Source: Betaproteobacteria bacterium RIFCSPLOWO2_02_FULL_68_150 (GTDB lineage Bacteria > Pseudomonadota > Gammaproteobacteria > Burkholderiales > SG8-39). Taken from it: DNA of 6,758 nucleotides. Where the stretch lies: NCBI GenBank assembly GCA_001771975.1, contig MERE01000061.1, positions 1 through 6,758 on the forward strand, written 5' to 3'. Shown here one piece after another: positions 6,520-6,758 of this stretch; position 1 is the first letter of the stretch; every line of letters starts with the position of its first letter. The notes beneath the pieces were generated by a model. That model worked only from the letters and a program-made list of their open reading frames with translations. It ran no database searches and was not told the DNA's origin. A program made the translations under genes and the position numbers.

Positions 6520-6758
6520 ATGGAAATCATCACCCGCGAACTGCCGCGCCATGAACTCGGCGCCTACGCGCTCCACCTGATCGCGCTCGACCCGGGCGAC
6601 CGGCGGCTGCGCTTCGGCCAGGCCATCGATGATGCCGCCATTCGCAGCCACGTCAACCGGATCGATACCGACCGCGATGCGATCTTCGGCGTGATCGACA
6701 ACGACCTGGCGCTGGTCGGCGCGGCGCACGTGGCGCGCGGCGAGCATTACGCGGAGCT
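6520..6758 (+). CDS. GNAT-family N-acetyltransferase, N-terminal part only
   Basis: The first 79 residues are present; the window then ends. The start reads MEIITRELPRHELGAYALHL, followed by ALDPGDRRLRFGQAIDDAAIRSHV and a strand pair DAIFGVIDNDLALVGAAHV. This order (helices alpha1-alpha2, then an edge beta strand, a D-N-D turn and a second strand) is characteristic of the N-terminal half of GNAT acetyltransferases. The acetyl-CoA-binding R/Q-x-x-G-x-G/A loop would lie beyond the window, so catalytic competence cannot be judged. The substrate is unknown. The ATG at 6520 follows the 66-aa gene's stop by 17 bases, with only a weak purine-rich GGGGTAG upstream, suggesting an operon with that gene. 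Confidence 0.8.
   Translation, partial: MEIITRELPRHELGAYALHLIALDPGDRRLRFGQAIDDAAIRSHVNRIDTDRDAIFGVIDNDLALVGAAHVARGEHYAE

Overview
The window is GC-rich with strong G/C preference at third codon positions. It holds seven tightly packed protein genes, two of them cut by the window edges. Base composition and protein style suggest a betaproteobacterium or a similar high-GC proteobacterium. This is an inference: there is no rRNA or other phylogenetic marker. I see no tRNA, rRNA, insertion sequence, CRISPR array or phage gene.

Layout. (1) Minus strand, 1-1153: a two-gene unit. A 145-aa protein of unknown function overlaps by ATGA the start of a membrane-anchored class III adenylate/guanylate cyclase, whose catalytic domain lies beyond position 1. 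(2) Plus strand, 1177-2724: a complete AMP-forming acyl-CoA ligase (FadD-like). It diverges from the unit above across a 23-bp gap that holds overlapping -10-like elements on both strands. (3) Minus strand, 2743-3927: an exported seven-bladed-type beta-propeller protein, convergent with the ligase across 18 bp. (4) Plus strand, about 4127-6036: a two-gene unit, divergent from the propeller. It encodes a small exported or membrane-anchored cupredoxin-like, histidine-rich protein without cysteine, overlapped (GTGA) by a 499-aa polytopic membrane protein. As I recall, relatives of the latter are sometimes labelled 'fenitrothion hydrolase', but its sequence shows no familiar catalytic motif. (5) 6037-6301: an AT-richer intergenic stretch. 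(6) Plus strand, 6302 to the end: a 66-aa basic small protein with a strong ribosome binding site, then the start of a GNAT-family acetyltransferase.

How they may work together. The propeller, cupredoxin-like protein and membrane protein share a divergent control region and all face the periplasm or inner membrane, so they may form an uncharacterised envelope module, possibly metal-linked. The 145-aa protein and the cyclase are probably co-translated; the small protein could supply or modulate a signal for the cyclase. The ligase activates a carboxylic (probably fatty) acid, and nothing links it mechanistically to its neighbours. The least explained and most interesting parts are the cupredoxin/membrane-protein pair, the compact divergent promoter and the two unknown small proteins.
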